Source: Moniliophthora roreri | Taxonomy: Eukaryota > Basidiomycota > Agaricomycetes > Agaricales > Marasmiaceae | Length of the DNA: 64,000 nucleotides | NCBI GenBank assembly: GCA_001466705.2 | Contig: LATX02000237.1 | Coordinates: 124,001 to 188,000 of the forward strand | Direction: 5' to 3' | Shown: piece after piece, positions 58,944 to 64,000 of the stretch | Layout: each line of letters starts with the position of its first letter | Position numbering within the stretch: the stretch's first letter is position 1 | The notes under the pieces: model-generated | Seen by the model: only the letters and a program-made list of their open reading frames with translations | The model's database searches: none | Told to the model about the DNA's origin: nothing | Position numbers and translations under genes: made by a program

Positions 58944-60528
58944 ATGCCTGTCGCACCTACGCTGCCGATGATGTACTGGCCCACTGAAAAGCCGTATGCG
59001 CTGCTCGAGGTCACCCCGGGAGATATCAAAAGTATGTCCCGCTATTCCTGGCTTTCACTTACCCTTCTGAATGGCACGCCGCTAGTTGCCTCCCTCGCAT
59101 TCGGTTGGACGCTGGGCTTTGGGTATTTTACAACCTGCCACGCAATTCGCGAGACGCGCCGTACCCGTAGGATAAATACCTACGTTATCCTCATCTGGGG
59201 CGAACTTATTGTGTAAGTTGGCTAATTTCAGTCGGTTCAGTACTCGTGCTCACTCTGTATTTGCAGGTGCCTTGTATTTGCTGTCATCTGTTGGCTTTAC
59301 TTGACCAAAGATATCCCACCTTCATTTTGGTTCTTCTTCATGATCTTGACGTACGTGCTTTCGTACGAGAAAAAAACATTGGATACTCATCTCAACAAAG
59401 TACATGGGCTCTCCAAGTACAATTCCTTCTACAAATTATCGTGAATCGACTTTGCATTCTTCTGCCCAGTAACAAGAAAAGGGTACAGATTCCCCCTCCG
59501 TCGTCCCGTGCCAACTGACTTACGCGAATACAACAGAACTGGCTTCGCTGGGGAATTGCTGCGATCATCACGGCCATCAACATATCGGTATACAATATCT
59601 GGATCCCAGCAAAACTCCAAATCAGCCAGGAATATCACGATATCAATATCTGGTGGGACCGGTGTGAGGTGTGTCGATGTGCGCTCCAGATCTCCTGGCG
59701 TCCCGCTAACGGGATTTTTTTTTAGAAAATCATCTACCTTATCGTGGATGGTCTTCTCAATTGGTACTTCATCCATACTGTCAAGCAACGTCTTATCGTT
59801 CATGGTGGCGTACGTGGTATACCATTATCGGCACGAAGACCCTTATTAATTCCTAGAATAGTTGAAGAAGTACAAGAAGCTCGTTCGATTCAACACCCAG
59901 ATTATCTGGATATCCCTGTCTATGGACGCCCTCATCGTCGGTTCGTTTCCCTTTCCTTCAGGCTTGAACTTCTTACTGACGGTGATTTCAGGCATGATGT
60001 CTCTCCGGAACGACTTCGTCTACATGCAATTCGTGAGTCTGCTTTTTTCTTCTCCTCTGCCCCACTGATTTTGTCCTGTATAGCATCCCGTGGCTTACAC
60101 CGTCAAGCTGAATATCGAAATGGCTATGGGTAATTTAATCACAAAGGTTGCGAAAGACACTGGTGAGGCTTTTTTACATCCTGGAGTGATATCGGTTTCT
60201 GATCCAAATTGATGCTAGGTATCATGTTGGACGAAGACGATTCAAATAAGGGCATGGTGTCGAACAATACACATTTCCAGACTACTTCGATGGGAGTGCA
60301 GGTACAAGTTAACAAGCAACAGTTTACCGTCAAGGATGACATTGGTTAGTGCACCCCCAGAGATGATTGGGATTCCCTTGGCTGACCGGATTGAACGCAG
60401 AATTGGCGGAGCCTGGAACTGGCGGCTGGGCCACGACTAAGGAGAATCATGACCTCAAGGAGAATCTCGATCTCAAGGATTCTCCCAAGTCTTCGACCGT
60501 CGACCTTTTCCCTAGAACTGAAAAGTGA
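58944..60528 (+). CDS. Fungal seven-TM-type integral membrane protein, 349 aa
   Basis: A widespread fungal membrane family of unknown function, resembling a receptor or sensor in topology. Eleven exons sum to 1050 nt: 58944-59031, 59086-59212, 59267-59350, 59401-59482, 59537-59668, 59726-59809, 59862-59940, 59992-60032, 60084-60162, 60219-60344, 60401-60528. Conserved parts in order: IASLAFGWTLGFGYFTT, INTYVILIWGELIVCLVFAV, WALQVQFLLQIIVNRLCILL, WGIAAIITAINISVYNIWIP, IIYLIVDGLLNWYFIHTVKQ, FNTQIIWISLSMDALIVGMM and FHPVAYTVKLNIEMAM. Six to seven hydrophobic segments, then a soluble acidic tail (ENLDLKDSPKSS). No signal peptide. A second acceptor at 59960 lies in intron 7. Confidence 0.82.
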
Positions 60529-60614
60529 TTTTACGTCGAACGGAGTGGTATAGCTAGATCAGGACTACGTCTCTTTTGGATTTATCTGTGGTGCATATAC
60601 ATTACCAATACTTG

Positions 60615-60638
60615 CATTCATTCATTCATTCATTCATT
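60615..60638 (+). repeat. CATT microsatellite
   Basis: Six tandem copies of catt in the 3' flank of the membrane protein gene. Confidence 0.85.
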
Positions 60639-60854
60639 ATTTATTGCCACCTTCATAATTGTCGAGACTCTTAGAAAATAAAGTGTATTTGATGGTATAT
60701 ACAAAGTTTTGACAAAGGATTTGGCCCTGTAAAAAATTCCTCAAACCCTGTATATATGCCATCAAATAAACTCTAATAAGAAAAATTTCTTGATCGTAAT
60801 CTGTACTAGTCGCCAACACACAGGTGAGACTGAGAACTTTTTTTTATCTTTTGC

Positions 60855-61463
60855 TAGACCTGTAACCGGCCCCTAGTGACGAGCAAGCTTAGTACTAGGG
60901 ACCTGCAGCTGTCGATCTGGGTTTGAATTGGCTGGAGACATTTTAAGGAGTTTGCCGAAGCCTCAACAATCCTTTTATGGTTGACCATGTCATCTTTTTT
61001 CACGTCATCTGTCATCTCTTTCTCGTCAGCCAGTCCTACCATTTTCCTTTCCCTCCATGTTCAGCCTTTCTCATCAATCATATCCCGTCTATGCAGCCTC
61101 AGATCTAGATTTGATTGCCCTGGGAGTCAACTTATGAAGTTGGATGTTATATCTTTGGTGTTAATGGCCCAGGTCTGATGAATATATACAGGTGCGTTGT
61201 GATACTGTGTTTTGGGCATTTGGGGTCTGAATTCTACATCTACGGGTTAATAGAAGAGTGCATGTATCAATCCTAAACATATTTGTGTATTTTAGTCGCT
61301 GTATAGTCCGAAGAGCTCGAAAAATTCACTGTCGAAGGAAATTGGGCTTGCAATTGTGTCATCACATTTGACACATCAAATCCCTAAAATGTCTCCAGCC
61401 AAATTCGACAGGCCCCTTAGTACTCAGTTTGCTCGTCACGTAGGGGCTTGTCACAGGCCTGTC
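60855..61463. mobile_element. MITE-like element with about 90-bp terminal inverted repeats
   Basis: The left end (60855-60955: acctgtaaccggcccctag, tgacgagcaa, agtactaggg, ggctggagacattttaa) is inverted at the right end (61376-61463: aaaatgtctccagcc, cttagtactc, tttgctcgtca, aggggcttgtcacaggcct). About 420 bp of unique DNA lie between. No transposase frame is present, so it is non-autonomous. A target-site duplication was not identified. Confidence 0.7.
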
Positions 61464-62213
61464 CCCGACTCCTAACTCAGGGGAGGGTCCACCCGATCTT
61501 TCAAAATACCCGTCCGATCAAAACAAAAACTTTAGAGGCTGACAATGAGATTGATCATACTCTCTGTGCTTTCCCCCCATCTCGCTCGCACGAATGACAG
61601 ATTTTTTTAAACACAAGACACATAACGATTAATCCAAAGAATGAGTATCCACCGTGTACAAAGGCAGCCTCGAAACCCCGCACAAATAACAAAGGCAAAG
61701 CAGTTGCACGAGGTCCATCTCCCCCCTGGTGCGAAGACACGATAACGCCTTGACGGCTGAACACTTGCGCACGACGCAGGCTTCCTCCGACGTAGAAGAC
61801 GACGTGATTTCAGTGTTGACTGATGTAGAAGATGGCGAAGTAACCATCCAAATGGATGTCCAAATGAACGACGCCTGAAGAGTGCTCATGACATCGGTAC
61901 TACTTTATTGTCTCGCTATTCTGGCGTGTATTACAATATACTGGTGGCTTGCGGTAATTGCCATTAGAACCCAAGGAGATGCGCCTCCTAGCGCGTTACG
62001 ATTTCAATATAAACTCCAAAAAGCCTGATATTCGGCTAGTCCAATCCTGGGCGGTACTACTTGTAACCTGTTTGCAAAAATAATGGCAGTCGCCCAATCC
62101 CGGTGTTTTACCAAAAGAAACAGCTATAAAACATCCGGTGGAGTCTCAGATGAAGATTCTCCTTTCCTATACAGATTACAATGATCGTACATGAATTAAC
62201 GCCCACTCTGATA
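61464..62213. other. Intergenic, no supported gene
   Basis: A minus-strand frame 61889-61629 (starts MSTLQASFIWTSIWMVTSPS) is open with an ATG but has no motif or splice pattern. Nothing else seen before the RAM1 stop. Confidence 0.4.
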
Positions 62214-63961
62214 TCACGTCTGCCCACCAGCTCTCTTCTTCGGCGCCGTTCTAGGCGGAGACGTAGGTTGCCTATAGAAATATGCCATAATAGCATCCGT
62301 ATGGGTTACAGTGAGGTTGAAAAGAGGATGGGTCGCGTTCTATGATATGTTGATTAGAATATCGGTCCGTATCAAGAAAGTGATTACGTACCAAGCGATT
62401 CTCATCACCGCCCACGATCACCCTCTTCGCCGTGCCCTTGTGTTTACTCGAAGAGTGTGCCTCAACTTCACTCCATGATAACGCACGGGTGTATATGTGT
62501 CGTCGTAAATTGTCATCCAATGTAGATTCAGTCGTCTGGTCAGGCTCCCAGAGCGCCTCTAACGCTTTCTGGTGGGCGCTGTCTGGTGCTGTTTTATGCT
62601 GGGCAGCAGAGAGGCCGGCTAGACAATACAGTGTGTGATAAGAATCAGGGCTCCTGCGAACGATGGTCAGCACCAATTCGAAGAAGAGAAAGTTAAGCAT
62701 TGTACTCACTTGGGTGGTTTATCTCGAAGTCCGCCTGCCGGATGCTGTCCAGCGTAAAGAATGTACTCTTGCAGCGCTTCTGGGTTCCAAACATCGGTAT
62801 CGACTTCTGGCGGAGATTGTGAGGACCAGGTCGAAATAGGATAGGAAGCTCCTTACCTTCATCTTGCCACTCGTCGCCGTTTGCTTTGCCTTCTGCTTGA
62901 ACGATTTCTTCAGGGTGGTAATGCGCGGCACCATCGTCCAACCCTTCCAGAAGAGCAAAGCATCCACCAACCCACCAAGCGTAACATCCATCGACAAGCT
63001 TGTTTGTTCGCCCCCGGAAGCCTCCAATTTCAATTCGGGAACCTTGCATCTGTACGAGCCATCGAACAAGGTTCCGCATGTTGATCTTGAGAGCGTTTTG
63101 GACGAAAGGTTGTAGTAGCACCCATGACGCAACGGCACAGAACGTGTAGCCGCCGTGAGCTTCACCTAGTTGAGGTCGCGGTGAGGAAAGAAGGGTGCCG
63201 GATGGTGTGAAGAATGGGTGTGATGCTGAAGCGAACCCGCCTTCGTATGTTTGACAGGATGCAATGAATTCTGGAGTTCTAGCAACGAGTTCGGGGGTCA
63301 GGATATTCAATAGTGTTGCTACCGCGAGCAGACAGTATATTCCTCTGAACAGGGGGTCAGTCAAACGTTAATTTGTGACTCTGGGGCACTCACCGGACAT
63401 CAACCTCTCCCTGCCGTGAGACGGTAAAAGAACCATCCGGTTGCTTGAGTGACATGAAGAAGTCATAGAGCTTCTTCCTAAAAAGCGCTGTTACGCAGCC
63501 GTCCAATTAAGATCGGGGTTCACATACCTGTCGATTTGATCCCATCCTCCATTTTCGCCTGGACTTCCGACTATTGCCAGCGAACAAACAGCAGCATATG
63601 TAGGCAGCAAATGCGCTTCATGACTCGGACCACCACCGAATCCTCCTTCTGGATGTTGGCAAGACAAGATTCTATCGATTGCGCGCCTTTTATGTCCTGG
63701 ATCCATTCCTACTTGCAAAACACTGAATGCTTGCAGGGTCCAAAACACCAGCCAGGGCTGACTGGCATCCTGGGAGACATATCGAGAAGGAAACCCTTGG
63801 GTGAGGTTCCGGATAAGAAATCTGAGATGATTATTCCGTTGAAGAATTGGTTTTACAGTCTCATCTGATAGAGGCACATGTTTTGCGAGAACATCTTCTG
63901 TTTCTGCCTGAACTTGCGAGGTCGGCGTTGGAAAAGAATCGTTTGGTGTCGGGCTCATCAT
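62214..63961 (-). CDS. RAM1: Protein farnesyltransferase beta subunit, 496 aa
   Basis: Catalytic beta subunit of CaaX farnesyltransferase, which attaches farnesyl to C-terminal Cys of Ras, mating pheromones and lamins. Six exons sum to 1491 nt: 63961-63528, 63477-63394, 63344-62857, 62806-62710, 62653-62392, 62339-62214. The alpha-alpha barrel repeats are visible: LSCQHPEGGFGGGPSHEAHL, SLKQPDGSFTVSRQGEVDVR, SCQTYEGGFAS, LVQMQGSRIEIGGFRGRTNK, DGCYAWWVGG and LRDKPPKSPDSYHTLYCLAG. The zinc ligands are the Asp and Cys of VDGCYAWW and the His of YHTLYC. KSPDSYHT rather than the geranylgeranyltransferase pattern supports the farnesyl type. Two adjacent ATGs (63961, 63958) are possible starts. The frame is open to 63985 without another ATG, so an exon beyond the window cannot be excluded. 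Confidence 0.93.
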
Positions 63962-64000
63962 GAGGGTGTGAACAATGGCGATCAACCAGGGCGCAGAATA

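Noticed and set aside
1..64000. CRISPR arrays, prokaryotic operons or viral genes
   Set aside because: None seen; gene structure and families are those of a fungal nuclear genome.

Overview
The window is nuclear DNA of a filamentous basidiomycete, most likely an agaricomycete (mushroom-forming) species. Genes are cut by many short introns (about 46-85 nt), lie close together on both strands, and belong to fungal families: DUF6534 membrane proteins, a basidiomycete-type F-box protein, GH76, GH3, a BBE-type FAD oxidoreductase, fungal 7-TM proteins and a FYVE-RhoGEF. All genes were read by hand from the sequence. For 15 genes I joined every exon and checked that the summed exon length is a whole number of codons; where I could not, the entry says so.

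Layout. 0-1.7 kb: 3' part of an unidentified minus-strand gene running off the left edge. 2.5-13.5 kb: an accessory region with a tandem segmental duplication. Two 3.2-4 kb units each carry one intact nine-exon gene of a basidiomycete family of unknown function (644 and 603 aa). The second unit holds a 787-bp insertion flanked by 27-bp direct repeats and homologous to sequence at 2.5-3.3 kb. 13.6-22 kb: tRNA-Gln with an intron, a GFA-fold enzyme, mitochondrial QRI7, a MYND-finger protein and a type II membrane glycosyltransferase-like protein. 22.6-34.6 kb: a large DH-PH-FYVE RhoGEF, two small unknown genes, a secreted carboxylesterase and a 712-aa membrane protein. 35-47 kb: a DUF6534 membrane protein, then secreted GH76, an MFS transporter and secreted GH3, a possible small carbohydrate-use group. 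49-56.6 kb: F-box protein, acid-ceramidase-like hydrolase, secreted FAD oxidoreductase and the ribosome-assembly factor BUD20. 57-62 kb: gene-poor DNA with a long hairpin, a 7-TM-type membrane protein and a MITE-like element. The right end carries the farnesyltransferase beta subunit RAM1, which appears complete.

The window mixes conserved housekeeping genes (QRI7, BUD20, RAM1, RhoGEF) with secreted enzymes and lineage-specific genes. The most unusual items are the duplicated gene pair, whose C-termini differ by one nucleotide and which hides a classical NLS behind a stop codon; the insertion in copy B; two fold-back or terminal-inverted-repeat elements; three GC-AG introns; and introns with long T-runs in the 23.9-34.1 kb interval.
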